NCBI GenBank assembly: GCA_013399695.1
Contig: VXAU01000197.1
Coordinates: forward strand, 4,676,557 to 4,740,556
Direction of reading: 5' to 3'
Length of the DNA stretch: 64,000 bases
DNA from: Formicarius rufipectus
Lineage: Eukaryota; Chordata; Aves; Passeriformes; Formicariidae
Shown here: positions 53,142 through 64,000 of the stretch, one piece after another
Layout: every line of letters begins with the position of its first letter
Position numbering within the stretch: the stretch's first letter is position 1
Program-made: the position numbers and the translations under genes
The notes under the pieces: model-generated
The model's database searches: none
Told to the model about the DNA's origin: nothing
Seen by the model: only the letters and a program-made list of their open reading frames with translations

Positions 53142-55953
53142 AAATAGAAGTAACTACATCAGCGACCGAATCACTGTTGTGTCTGACTTGTTTAAACAAG
53201 ACTGTGATTTACTGCACTGCCAGCTAATGAAGAGCTGTACAAGAAGCTGATCAATGCCATCATTGTGTGGCAGCACAAAGCAGGGACTACTCAGCATATT
53301 GTCCAAAACAAAGACTCCCCCCAAGCTCCCTGCCAGGGCCTCACAAGGACACACAGTTTGCAAAGAGCCACAACGTGCCACCAAACTTGAATTGATCACT
53401 CAAAATCAGGGACATTTTCAGATCTGTGTTTCCAACCTGACTATAAGGTAAAAAATAAAAGCAATGGATGAAGAAACTGCTTATCTTGCAGATGTCTCCC
53501 TTAAATTGCCCTTCGTGATACTGTGTATTTAAGCAGTTTTGTCAGTTCAAAGCAGCTTTGTATTCATTGACAGAGGTAACTGAACTCAGAGCCAGGTGCT
53601 CACAGGCAAAACTCAGCTCCTAATTCCATCTTCAGTGGCTTTCCCTTCCCATTTCTTACCTACACCAACATCAATCACAGCAGGGGTAAGACAGGATAGT
53701 CCCCAACAAAAGGAAGCTCTGGAGAAGGGCAGAGGCTGAACCTTTGGCAGCCCCTTGGATGCAGCTCCTCATCCAAGAGGGATCACCACCCAGCCCACCT
53801 CCAGATTGCACAGAGGGAGTCTGAGCTGAAGCAACAAACCAAGGGCGTCCTTTTAGCGATGATCTCCTCCAAGATCCCCATCCCAGGCACGCTCAGCATC
53901 ACAAGCATCTTTAGTCCCTGCTCTCAATGCAGCTGTGCCACATGTGCTGGCAGCCCCCTGCATATCCACACCCAGCCCCTGAGTCAGCCCTGAGCTCTGC
54001 AGGAGCTGCCTGCAGTTAATTAGCAGGAGCTGTCACGCGGGAGTCGGCCTAGGAACAAGTTTGTAGAACCCCAACCATTTAAAAATGGAAAATCTCTTTC
54101 CATTACCATCAAGAGGGCTGAGTGTCAAGTCACATGGCCTATTGGCACCTTCAAAATCCTCGGGAAGCACTTTTCACATCGTATCTGTTTGCAGAGTAGA
54201 GCAGTGTCTGCTAAGGCAACAAGAGGTTGTCAGGGCTCCTATTACAAACCTTATTTGTCACACACACGCAAAAGGATCTGATGTGTCAAGATGCCACCAG
54301 CTACACACAGCACCGTGTACCCACTTGTAGTGCAAAGATGAGACACCTGCTCATGCACCAACCAACTTCAAATCAACACCACTAACTCATTTTTCCACTT
54401 TATGGTTCTGAATATGAGATAGAGCAAATTAATTTACATAACACTGCCACATCCTCAGCGCTCAGAGATGCAGATGGGCAGATGAATGAGAAAGCTGAGG
54501 TGCTGGCAGGACTTCAATAGAAGAAAAAGCAGGGAGGGTTTCAAGGCAAACCAAACACCTTTTCTAAGGGGAAGTGGATCCTTGTTTCATTCCAGCTGTG
54601 CTAAGTGTTCCCCCATCATACACATGAAATATTTCCAAACTGTGAACATTCAAAATAACTCTTCACCTTCTCAGTGAAAAACACTGATGAAATACACATG
54701 CAAGCTAAATATTTTTACTTAATCTAACTCTGCATTTTGATCAACTCTGCTCTCCAACTCTCAGGAGCATTTCTCCACTCCCACGAGAGAAGAGGGCACC
54801 CCTAAGCCAAGGCTGTGGAGGACAAGGGAGGGAGCAGACAGCAGGACACTCACCACAGCCTCACCCTCCTTCACCTTATCACCACCTTTGTAACACCACA
54901 GGAACTTTGTTTCTGGACAAAGTGTCATGTTCAGGACCTGTTTTGCAGGCAACAGAAGTTGCTTCCAGGAAACATCTCAATTAAACATCAGAGTTTCCTC
55001 ACCAGGACACTGTGAGCCTGTGTGGAAGTGCTTCAAAGCCACTACCCAACAACTAGCAGGGCTGCTCACTGGCACAGGGGCTGCTGCTCTGCCTGGTTTA
55101 TTCCTGTGAAGAGCCATCGTGGACGGCTGATTATTGTAGCAGATAGTTGACCTTTATCTAAAATTCCATTAAAAAGCTTTATTGACTGTAGTCTTTCAGG
55201 ATTCCCTGGGTCATTTATTCACTGTCAGAGATCCATGGGGTTTTAAGCTTTTAGGAGTGCTCAAGCTCTAGGAAGGAGCTATTTTTTTGGTAATTTTTAA
55301 ATCTTCTTGAGATTGTAAGAGGGGGTGGACTTTCTTTTCTTCTCCCTCTCCTGTGTGGCTGGGGCAGAGGAGCTTATCTTAAGGCACATGAAAACAAGAG
55401 AAAACCTGTCAGTGTGGCAAAACTGCTCCCAGGACACGTTGGCTCGTGCCTGTGGGTGCAGCAGAGCCCTGCGCTGGCAGCAGCTCCCAGGGAGGATGGC
55501 TTTTTCCCTCCAGCCAACAGAGATTCAGGTCTAACTCCTTCCTACAGCATCCTTGTGTAATGTATAACTCCACACCATCATGCCAGGCTTTCATCAGCTA
55601 AAGCCAGTTTTTCAAAGAGAATTAAGCGAAATAAAAGAAGGGTTCAGCCCTTTCTGAAAGAGAATTTATAGAAATGGTTTACTCAGGCTAAAAAAAAAAA
55701 ATTCTGGTGACAGCTGCCCCAGGTTTCGTAGGAGTGTCCTGAAAGGATGTTACTCCCTTTCCCATTCAGTGACAAAAAGAAAAGAAAACAGTGGGAGGAA
55801 GACAATGTATGCATCAAATAAAGCAGTAGATCTGCCAAAAAAATAGTGTGATTTTTTTTCTTTGAGGAATATGCTGTAATGCAGACATAACTTGGGGACT
55901 GAACTAAGGTTACACAGACAGCTTTGCCATTTCAAGACTTTGCAGTGCTTGGC

Positions 55954-55973
55954 TTTTTTTTTTTTTTTTTTTT
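55954..55973 (+). repeat. Homopolymer T run
   Basis: About 20 consecutive T after GGCTT. Possible minus-strand retroposon tail; no body recognised. Confidence 0.75.
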
Positions 55974-58092
55974 AATATTAAGTATCATTACTTCAAATCT
56001 ACATTTAGTTCAGTATACATTCAGATAAAAAAAAATAACAAATTTCAACATTCATCCTGGGTTTATTAAAATCTTCGTGTAAAAACCAAATACCCCCCAA
56101 GCCACCAATAATGCTTTAATTCTGTGATCATTTCTAAATCTGAACCAGCATTTCTGATTTCAGAAGTATCATTTTTTTCGCTTTCTCAACACTTTGACTT
56201 CTGCTGAATACTCATCCCAAAATGATGCTTCAGTTGATCCTTTCTCTCTCTCAGCAGTAATAATGCCCAGTAACAATCCCCAGCAACAGAACTTCCCCAC
56301 TGCTGCCAGCCTGCTTTGGGAGCAACGAAGGCCTCCCAGACCCTCCTCCTCACAGGCAGCCAGGCTGCATTCCCCCCACTCTGCACACACTCATTTTCTA
56401 TGCATTCCCAGATCCAAAACCTTCTGTTTTCTTTCCCTTGTTTGCTCTTGGCAGCTATTGGCAGGAGACATCCTCTTAATGATCTTTTTCTGGCCTTCTA
56501 GACGACTGCTCAGGCTTCTCCAGATCTTTCATTATTAACGCAGAAGCCTTGTAAGTCAGTTTTAATGGCCTGTGCAATTTTTATTCCTTAGCAGGAGACA
56601 TAACCCCCTCCATATGGATATGTGTTTATTAATATAAATCCTTAATATCATCTTTCCTAGTGAGAATAATCAGTGGAAGTCAACCAGCATGCATCACACC
56701 TTGTAAAGGTTCATCCCAAAAATCAAAAAGCGCCCTTTGCCCAGCCCTGTGAGGGGCACAGCAGGGAGGGGCAGCTAATCCCCCTCCCTGAGGCTGCCTT
56801 GGCACCAAGGGACAGTGAGGTCCCTCTGCAGGGTCTGCCACGTTGGAACCCCTGCAGGTTCTCAGACTGAGGACTCAGGAGCAGTTTCCAAGGCAGAGGT
56901 CTCAGTGGTAACAATGGAACCTGCAGGACGACCTTGGCTAACAGGGAACTGAGAGGAGAGCCTGCTGATATTCCATGGAATGATATGAGAGAAGGGTTCT
57001 ATAAATAAAGTTAAAATTAAGAAAGGTAAGTGCTGGGTGAATTCACAAAAAATACAAAATATAGCTTGGTTGGTACTTAGCTATAGCTGTGTGTTCTTAG
57101 AGAGTTTTGACAGAGTATTAGTTTTAGAAATATGTGTAAGGGTGGGTTGATATAGTCCTTTCTTGTACTCCTGAAATCCCTACGCAGGGAACATAAAGAT
57201 GCAAGAATGGAAACATTCAGTGCGTTTTCTGCCATTCCTGAGTAGAACTGTAAACTTCAGACAAAGAGGAACAAACTCTTTTTTGTTTTTGATAGTCAGG
57301 ATGTCTTATTAACAGCTGAGGCTTATAAGCCCCTTACTAACACACTAAAACTGCGTCTGTGCAAAAGACCGTCAGCTACACTGCCATCCCCCTCCTGACA
57401 CAGGACCACAGCCCTACCACGGGATTCATTACCTGCTCTCAGCCCCTGTACTGTTCTTCCTGGAATATCTCCAATCTCCAGTTCTATTCTGATCCAGCAG
57501 AAAAGAAGGATGGGTCAGTCTTGTTAGGGACGTGTGACGAATGCCAACAAACCCTCTTTTTGTCTGTGACTCGACAATTTGCTGTTAGTGCTCAGCCTTC
57601 ATTACCAGCACATCCTTGCTGAAGGCTTAAATGGGCACACTTGGAAAACAGAGCAAAAATCCCTGGTTTATTTCTAAAGACTGTCCTCATTTCTTTCCTA
57701 CAACCAAGGGGCAATTGTCCATTTATTCCATTAAACGTTTTCCCGCTGTACAAATTGACTCCCATTTTTCTTTTAAATACATCCTTTGAGTCTCAGGATG
57801 GAATTAAATAATGACAAACAGCACAGAAGAAACAGAAACCATTCCCAGTGCTGCTAGATGAGATTTCTGTTCTTCCAGTTGAGCAGGAATTGTTTACTCC
57901 TGTCTCTTTTGTAACTACTCCATGTGTACCGGGAGGGTTTTTCCACTTAGAAATTAGCACAAAAGTTGATGTTACTCCTTCTGCAGTCACGACTTCCATC
58001 TTCCCTCATTTGCTACATTTCATCTAAGTTTGTCAGCGAAGAAGGTAACAGAGATAGTCCAGTGCATCACAGGAAAAAGTGCCTGAAAATGT

Positions 58093-58124
58093 GTGACACT
58101 CAAGCATGTTGTGACACTCAAGCA
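58093..58124 (+). repeat. Two-copy 18-bp tandem duplication
   Basis: GTGACACTCAAGCA occurs at 58093-58106 and 58111-58124. Confidence 0.8.
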
Positions 58125-60149
58125 ATATGAGAGTCCTGCTGGAGTCTCAAAGCTGTCCTTCTTTTTTTTTTTTTTTAACTAGGTAGCCCATGAAAGAGCT
58201 TAATCATGGCAACATAGCCCATTTCACCCACCTTTACAGTTAAACTATGCTTAGTGACAACCCACCAAACATAATGGGCAAAACTTGTCTTCACAGATGG
58301 TAAATTTTACAGCACAGATCAGACCAGCAAGGCCACAAAATAATCTCCAGTGTCATAAGAATTTCATTGCACACATGTATAGATCATCTGTCACCAAAGT
58401 GAGCAATATGACTGTCAGGCACAGCAAAAGCACCAAATGCACAATTAGTCTCCAAATTCTGCCCCTTGACGTGTCTGGGTCCTTTGGTTACACCAAGCCA
58501 CACCAGCTGGGTTGGGGGATGAAAAGAAACAAATTCCCCAGCCCACTGTACCACCAGAACTTCAACTCCACCTGAAATTCTAGCTATGAAATGGAAACAA
58601 ACCCTCAAGACTTAGACTGAGCACAGCAAAACCAGTCTGGAGTGATGGAAGGGACTGGAAATGGGAGCTGGAGCTTCACAAACAAGTTGCAGCATCACCC
58701 CGTAAGTAACACTGTGAGGAGGACAGGGGTCTAACAAGTGAGTATCTTTCAACACAACACGTGGTTGAATCAAGGAACTGTTTCCAATTGCTTTTCAGTT
58801 TCCAAGCTTGGTTAAGAATCCCAAATTTCACTAAAACAAGGAAGAATCAGCTCTCAAACGAGAATTGAAGTCAGTTCTGCTAGAACAAAATCCAACGTAA
58901 AATAAAATACTACACAACACTCTTTGAAACAGTAAATAGGTATATAAAATTGAGCATCTCTGCTCCTTTGCATACTGTCAGAGCTCAAGGCTGGCATCAA
59001 ATACTGTGCAGAGAATGACTTGATTTTGATCTATCACCTCATATGAGCCAGACTGCAACTCACCCCACTGCACTTATAAGAGATATGATTAAAAACAGTT
59101 ATATTAGGCAAAAATATATTTCCCAAGGCAAACATTTTCTTCAGTGTATTTTTTTTTCTGGCTATAACACACAGAAATTCAATGTATATAAAAACTCTCT
59201 GGGTTTTTATGGACATTAGCATTGAGCTGAAAAACAGGGAAAGCTGGTGAGGGAAAAATGCATAAATTAGATGCAGGCACTGTAGTGCTTGTATTTCCCT
59301 CACCGTAATTCCCTGCTCACTGTGTAAACTTCAGCTGGATAATCTCTCCATGGGTCCCACATATGTCATTTGAAATAATCACAGCAACAGTTGCTGGTGC
59401 TCTTTCCATCCTGAAGGACAGGTGAACCATCAGCAGAATTGCATTTTGCCTCTTATTTCCAGCATTCAACTGAAGGTTAAACAAAACCACTTGTCATTTC
59501 TCTGATGGAAAAAAACAAAGCAAGTGAAGCCAAATAAAAACCCAGATGGGCAAGACTACATAGAGCTGAGGGTGAATTTTCCAAGGAAATATTTCTGGGC
59601 ACGGAAAACATGCTGAGTTATTGTGACAGAAACATTTCCTGGAGATTAAACGATTCCATACATTTTTCAAAGATGAAAATCCCCATGGAGATCTGACTGC
59701 CTTCCCAACAGCTTGGGAGCACCAAGATGCCCATTCTGTGTGTCGGGAGAACACCTGACAGCTGGAGCCATGCAGGTGACAGGGGCTGTGGGAGAAGATG
59801 AAGGTCTTGGCAGTAGCCAGGCTCTTGTGGCTCATCCTGGGGCTCCCTGGATTGGAAGTTCTCCACTCCCTCATTTGCTGCTTCCCTGAAACCCCAGGTT
59901 ATGTACTGTGCTCAGTGCTCCCTCCCAGGACCTATTTCCCTTTTGAAAGATGGCATTTCAAAACTGTCTCTGAAAGTTCTGGATTATTTCCAGGCCAGCA
60001 GAAACATCAAAACTACACCCTTGCACCATTTAGTATAAGGCAAATGCCATTTCAGAAATTCCATTGGAAAGAAAACATCCTCATCTTAGGCTGTCTCTAA
60101 TACCTTGGGAATTTTATCTGTGGTGTGGTAAAGAGAACAAAAAACTGAG

Positions 60150-60240
60150 AATTAAGAGCTGATGTTAAATCCTTGCAGAGCCTTAGGCAAATTCTATAAT
60201 CTCTCTGCTATAGCACTGAGGATCAATACACAACTGCTAA
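60150..60240 (+). mobile_element. Possible MIR-like SINE relic
   Basis: GAGCCTTAGGCAAATTCTAT then AATCTCTCTGCTATAGCAC resembles the MIR core TGACCTTGGGCAAGTTACTT-AACCTCTCTGTGCC. Only this part is recognisable. Confidence 0.4.
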
Positions 60241-61279
60241 AACCCAACTGCTCCATGAGGCTGGTCCATCTCCTGACAGTGGATGCTGGCCAAATCCATA
60301 TTTAATGAAGAAAAAACAGTAAATCCAGGTAAAAGCAAGACTAAGTTGTGTTTAAAGAAGGACCCTTCCTGACCCAAACTTTTTAAAGTCTGGTTAAACC
60401 CTATTATATTTCTCACACACTTCCCCTCCATCAGTAGCACTGTGCTGTGAACCACTTGTCCCAATTCACGCAGCAAATCTCTAAGTTTATTAATATTCAT
60501 GTGCTATTTCACAAACTTTGAATGGTTTCAAAGTGCTGCATAAGGTTTGCTGTCTGTTTTCTCAGCATCTGTCCCCAAAGTGCACTTCTGTCATGTCCTG
60601 CTCCCATTGTTCTCAGCTCACAAAGTTAGCAGTAAGGCAAGAATCTGCTCTGAGCTTTCCTTGCACGGGCTGCAACTCCTTTCCCAAGTGTCCCACATGC
60701 TCACAGCAGATGACACTTTTCAATTACCTTTTGGCCCCCTTATTCCCCCAGTTTGGCTCACATTTCTCTCTGAATTTGGTCTCTGTGCAGCTCTGAACCC
60801 ACAGTCTGACAGCTAAGGACATAACAAATATGCAGCACTAACCCTCAGGGTGGTGAGAAATGCCTGAATTCTTCTATATACGGGCAGATTCACAAGCAAA
60901 GGTCAACACAAAGTCCCCAAAGTTAAAAGAAAAATGGGCCACGAAACAAGCAGTCAAAAGCTTGAGGAAGCAGGATGGGCTGGTCTGACAGGAAAACTGA
61001 AGATGACTTGCAAAGTTTGGCCCCAAATTCTTGGCTCTGTCGAAGGATTCCTACACAAGCTGAGTCACATCTCATTCTCTCACCTCTCAGTTTCCCCCTG
61101 TACAATGCCACAAAATAGTTCCACACCACATATGACCTGTGCAAGAGGTACCAAATATACTCTGGAAAGATGACAATAAAGTCAATAAAAACAGAAGATG
61201 CTTCACCCAAAAAAACCCAGAAAACCCTCCTGCGAACTGCTTAGCAAAACAGATTGCAGCAGTTACGATGGCTGACTTA

Positions 61280-61306
61280 CAGAGGCAGAATTTCAGAGGC
61301 AGAATT
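61280..61306 (+). repeat. Two-copy 14-bp tandem duplication
   Basis: CAGAGGCAGAATT at 61280-61292 and 61294-61306. Confidence 0.8.
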
Positions 61307-61559
61307 ACGACTAGAGGCAAACAGAATTAAAATAAGAAATAACCAAACACACGTTTATAGCTCGTACTTTAAAATCAATGCCCATGTTCCATAAAGTGTC
61401 ATCCACATGGATAATTCAAAACTATTTATAGTTTTCCCCTGTTGGGGAAGAAATGCCCAAGTTCTCTGAGGAAAACACTTAATATAACCAAAGAAATTAC
61501 CCCCCACATTGATTTGTCTCTCTTTGTAGACTGCTTAGCACACAGCACTTTAAAAATCC

Positions 61560-61565
61560 TCTTAC
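61560..61565 (-). other. Splice donor of TMEM132 exon 2
   Basis: The minus strand reads TTAAG then GTAAGA, a near-consensus donor. It follows FVL plus two bases of an Arg codon (phase 2), matching the phase of the exon 3 acceptor. Confidence 0.9.
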
Positions 61566-62445
61566 CTTAACACAAACTGGTCTGCCAGTGAGTTGTCAGC
61601 CAGGCAAACATGAAAGGTCACAATGTCACCTTCTCTGACCGGGCTCAGTGGTAGGCGAATAATGATATTCTCATCCAGCCTCAGTGAAGACTGTTTTAAA
61701 TTGTCTTGGTTTGGGTAAACAATGATGCTACCAATCCTCTCCATAGCTGACAAAGCTTGATGTTCCTTATCTTCACCAGCATGGATATTGTTTTCCCATT
61801 TTTCATCCTCTGGAGAACATTCCCCATCCACTGCATAAATCTTATAGAAGAGCTCCACAGTAATCCCCTCCAGGGAGGCTGTTTCCTCTGATACCAGGGG
61901 TGGAGGGGAGCTGAACCAGTTAGGAGATAATTCCAGCTCTGCAACACATAATCCTAGATGACCTGTCAATCTACAGCTGGCCACAACTTCTCTAGACTCC
62001 AGGAAAGCAAACATCTTCACACAAGGCAACATCTCCTCAGAATTATAGTCATCCCAGTCCTTCCCCACAATATAGAACAAGGTCTGTATTTTAGGTTTGT
62101 TGGAATAGATTGAGCTGTTGATTATGTGAGATTTTAATTTCCAATTAAAAGTGAATGCATTTGTGAAACCAAAAGATGCAGAAGTCAACAAGAGGTCCAG
62201 GGGAATAGGCTGTTCAACAGAAAAGGGTCCATACGTGGCATTTAGGAAAGGTGGCTGTTTGGCTTTGTATATAAAGAATGAATCCACCCTAGACTGCAAA
62301 CTGGAGTTCCTCATGATATCCTGGTTGGCTTCTTTGAGGAAGAAGAAAACATCAGCATTGCAGATGTGCTGGCTCGCAGGGAGATACGTTGGCAGGTTTG
62401 AGAACCTCTGCATGCTGTCCATGATCCCTCCTCGGCTCTCCACCA
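61566..62445 (-). CDS. TMEM132C: TMEM132 family protein, exon 2 (probably TMEM132C)
   Basis: Internal coding exon of 880 nt, read right to left. It follows a strong acceptor (pyrimidine-rich run ending CCTGCAG) and ends at the donor GTAAGA. It starts two bases into a codon (V-E-S-R-G-G) and ends with the first two bases of an Arg codon. The open frame of about 292 residues shows hallmarks of the TMEM132 N-terminal extracellular domain: QRFSNLPTYLP near the start, FFLKEANQDIMRNSSLQSRV, NATYGPFSVEQ, FTFNWKLKSHI, KDWDDY, SCRLTGHLGLCVAELEL and RIGSI near the end. Three N-glycosylation sequons (NSS, NAT, NSS) and six Cys fit a secreted fold. The start codon and signal peptide must lie in an upstream exon. 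Family knowledge: TMEM132 proteins are single-pass type I neuronal membrane proteins with cohesin/Ig-like ectodomains, linked to adhesion and the cytoskeleton. Family is near certain; paralogue C over B or D rests mainly on exon 3. Confidence 0.93.
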
Positions 62446-62480
62446 CTGCAGGCCAAAGACAAAAGGAAACAGAAAGACAA
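62446..62480 (-). other. Splice acceptor and pyrimidine tract of TMEM132 exon 2
   Basis: On the minus strand the bases before exon 2 are rich in T and C (CTTTCTGTTTCCTTTTG) and end in CCTGCAG. The frame stays open upstream of this point without resembling TMEM132, and TMEM132-like sequence begins right after it, so this is where the exon starts. The intron is phase 1. Confidence 0.88.
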
Positions 62481-64000
62481 CTCAGATGTTTGCTTAGCAC
62501 GCCCCTGAGTTTTTCTCAAAAGCAATGTATTACCAGAGACAAATACTGCTCACCCAAATTACAAACCAGTCTGACACAGGTACCACGGGATAACACTTTG
62601 GGTTCAAAACTCACACACCAAAAACATCCCACGGCATCAGCTGTGCAGCTCCCTTTCCACCTTCCCCAGTCTAACATTCTTGAAAGCCATTAATCAAGTC
62701 CTGGATACAACAAGGAGGGGATGGATTGGCCAGATCCCAATCTAAGTTCCAGAACTTTTTACTGCCATTTTTTTTTTTCTTTTATTATCAGATCAAACTT
62801 CTAGCTTTTTCTCAATCGTGTTTCAATATGCCTAAAAAACTAATATACTGAATACTAGTAAGCAGTAAAACAACATTTTAAGCAGTAAAACTGAACGTTT
62901 TCTTTGGTCTAACATCACTGACACGTAATGCAAGGCGGGGTAGCAAATTTGCATCACTCCCAATCTGTTCTGCCAGGTCAGCAGTTTGGAAGTTAGTGGA
63001 AAACTGACACAAGCTGTGTGTTCTTGAAACAAAAACTTCCCACACTAAAATATATGGGGTGTGATGGAGGTCTCAGTGGGATGGATTTATAGGCAAGAGT
63101 GAACTTGAGAGGAGGAGAAATCCTTTACACACGGAAGGTTTGCAGACGTTTAGGATTTTTTTGTTTCATTCCTGAGGAGAATGAAACGCATTTGGAAACC
63201 ACAAAAGTTTCTCAACAACACAATGGTCAATCCTCCAGACAGCACTGAGCAATTTCTCCCAGGAAAGAAAAGATTCCAGAGGGAGGGAGGGATCAAATAT
63301 CCGTCTTCGGTTTGGGCCGATCGCTAATTAATAGCAGGATAAATTCAGCCTGGGCTGTGATTCCCCCAGAAACAGTGGGCCTTTCAAACCAACAATTCCT
63401 GAGCTCCAACAAAAGCCCCTGAATCCGAGCCCTTGGGACTTCCACAGAGGAAACAAACAGAAAGCCAAGGAATCACAGTGAGGCAGTTCCATAATGCCGA
63501 GAGAACAAAGGCACAATGACCGATCCTCAGGTCAAAGCTCGCCTTGGCTCTCGCTGCAGCTGAGCAGCGATTTCCCTCTTTGTCAGCACTGGGCACAGCA
63601 GATACACAACACCACAGCCACACAAACAATTACACCTGTTCAAGCCAGATGACTCAGATACTTGCAGCCACAATTTAGCAGAGATAAAAGCTCTAATAGT
63701 TAAGCTATTTTTTCAGGTTGTGTATTTTTAAAGCCTACATTTATCAAAGCCAGATTCTAGGGCAAATCTCATCCATTTGACTTTGCCCCACTCTTGTTCT
63801 CAGTTGAAATTCTGGTCATTTATTTCTCAGTGGTTTGATGTTATCTACACTTGTTTAAATGTTTCTCATTTCATCACAATCATTTTGCCTTTACTTTTGC
63901 TGTATATTTACTTGTGACAAGGTTTTTCTCTAGCCATTAGAATATTCTTTGCAGGAACGAGTAAATATGCAAAGATATACAAAAGTATATATAAAAAAAG
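62446..64000 (-). other. 3' part of intron 1 of the TMEM132 gene
   Basis: About 1.55 kb upstream of exon 2. There is no CpG-rich block and no start codon with a signal-peptide frame next to a donor, so exon 1 is outside the window. Open frames here (for example 63384-63629 on the minus strand) have no recognisable protein features. No repeat was recognised apart from a T-run near 62768-62778. Confidence 0.8.

Larger units (their letters stand above)
22164..61565 (-). other. Intron 2 of the TMEM132 gene (39.4 kb)
   Basis: Bounded by the exon 2 donor and exon 3 acceptor, both phase 2. It holds MIR-like relics, A-rich tracts, a CpG cluster with an adjacent CR1 copy, and the ERV mosaic, each listed separately. 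The stretches 32300-38800, 39610-46400 and 47650-60100 hold only unique-looking AT-rich DNA with short chance frames; I see no exon-like block with splice sites and a recognisable peptide there on either strand. Unspliced non-coding transcripts cannot be excluded. Confidence 0.85.

Noticed and set aside
62446..62500. Upstream methionine that would extend exon 2 (peptide starting MLSKHLSCLSV)
   Set aside because: It reads through the pyrimidine tract and the CAG acceptor; the hydrophobic look is from T-rich intron sequence, and the real signal peptide should be in exon 1.
1..64000. CRISPR arrays, operons, phage, toxin or other prokaryotic systems
   Set aside because: No regularly spaced repeats or dense gene arrangement; introns, CR1 and LTR sequences show vertebrate DNA.
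1..64000. tRNA, rRNA or recognisable microRNA genes
   Set aside because: No cloverleaf with A/B boxes, rRNA core or known miRNA hairpin was recognised by eye; a dedicated covariance-model search would be needed to exclude small ones.

Overview
The window looks like bird genomic DNA, probably a songbird or a near relative. It carries a CR1 retrotransposon end of the avian type, an avian-style endogenous-retrovirus LTR and a scatter of very old MIR-like SINE relics, and interspersed repeats are otherwise sparse. I can support one protein-coding gene, read on the minus strand. It belongs to the TMEM132 family (single-pass neural transmembrane proteins) and is most likely TMEM132C. No bacterial, phage or CRISPR-type system is present, and most open frames are chance frames in intronic DNA.

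Gene layout, in gene order (right to left): 62446-64000 is the 3' part of intron 1. 61566-62445 is the large exon 2 (880 nt), encoding most of the extracellular N-terminal domain. 22164-61565 is a 39.4 kb intron 2. 22023-22163 is a 141-nt exon 3, too short to stand out as an open frame but identified by splice sites, matching codon phase and a recognisable TMEM132 peptide. 1-22022 is the start of intron 3, which I estimate at 22 kb or longer because I found no exon 4. Exon 1 (start codon and signal peptide) and exons 4 onward lie outside the window.

Features in the introns: a CpG-island-like block at about 4930-5560; a compact CpG cluster at about 38835-38975 just before a minus-strand CR1 copy (39122-39605); an ERV-derived mosaic at about 46480-47470; about half a dozen MIR-like relics plus one sauropsid SINE/LINE tail; several A-rich tracts; and a few short two-copy duplications. 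The ERV mosaic contains the oddest structure in the window: two overlapping inverted repeats in the order A, B, A-inverted, B-inverted.

Limits: family and paralogue calls rest on memory of the families, with no searches run. Repeat boundaries are approximate. Conserved non-coding elements cannot be recognised from one sequence.
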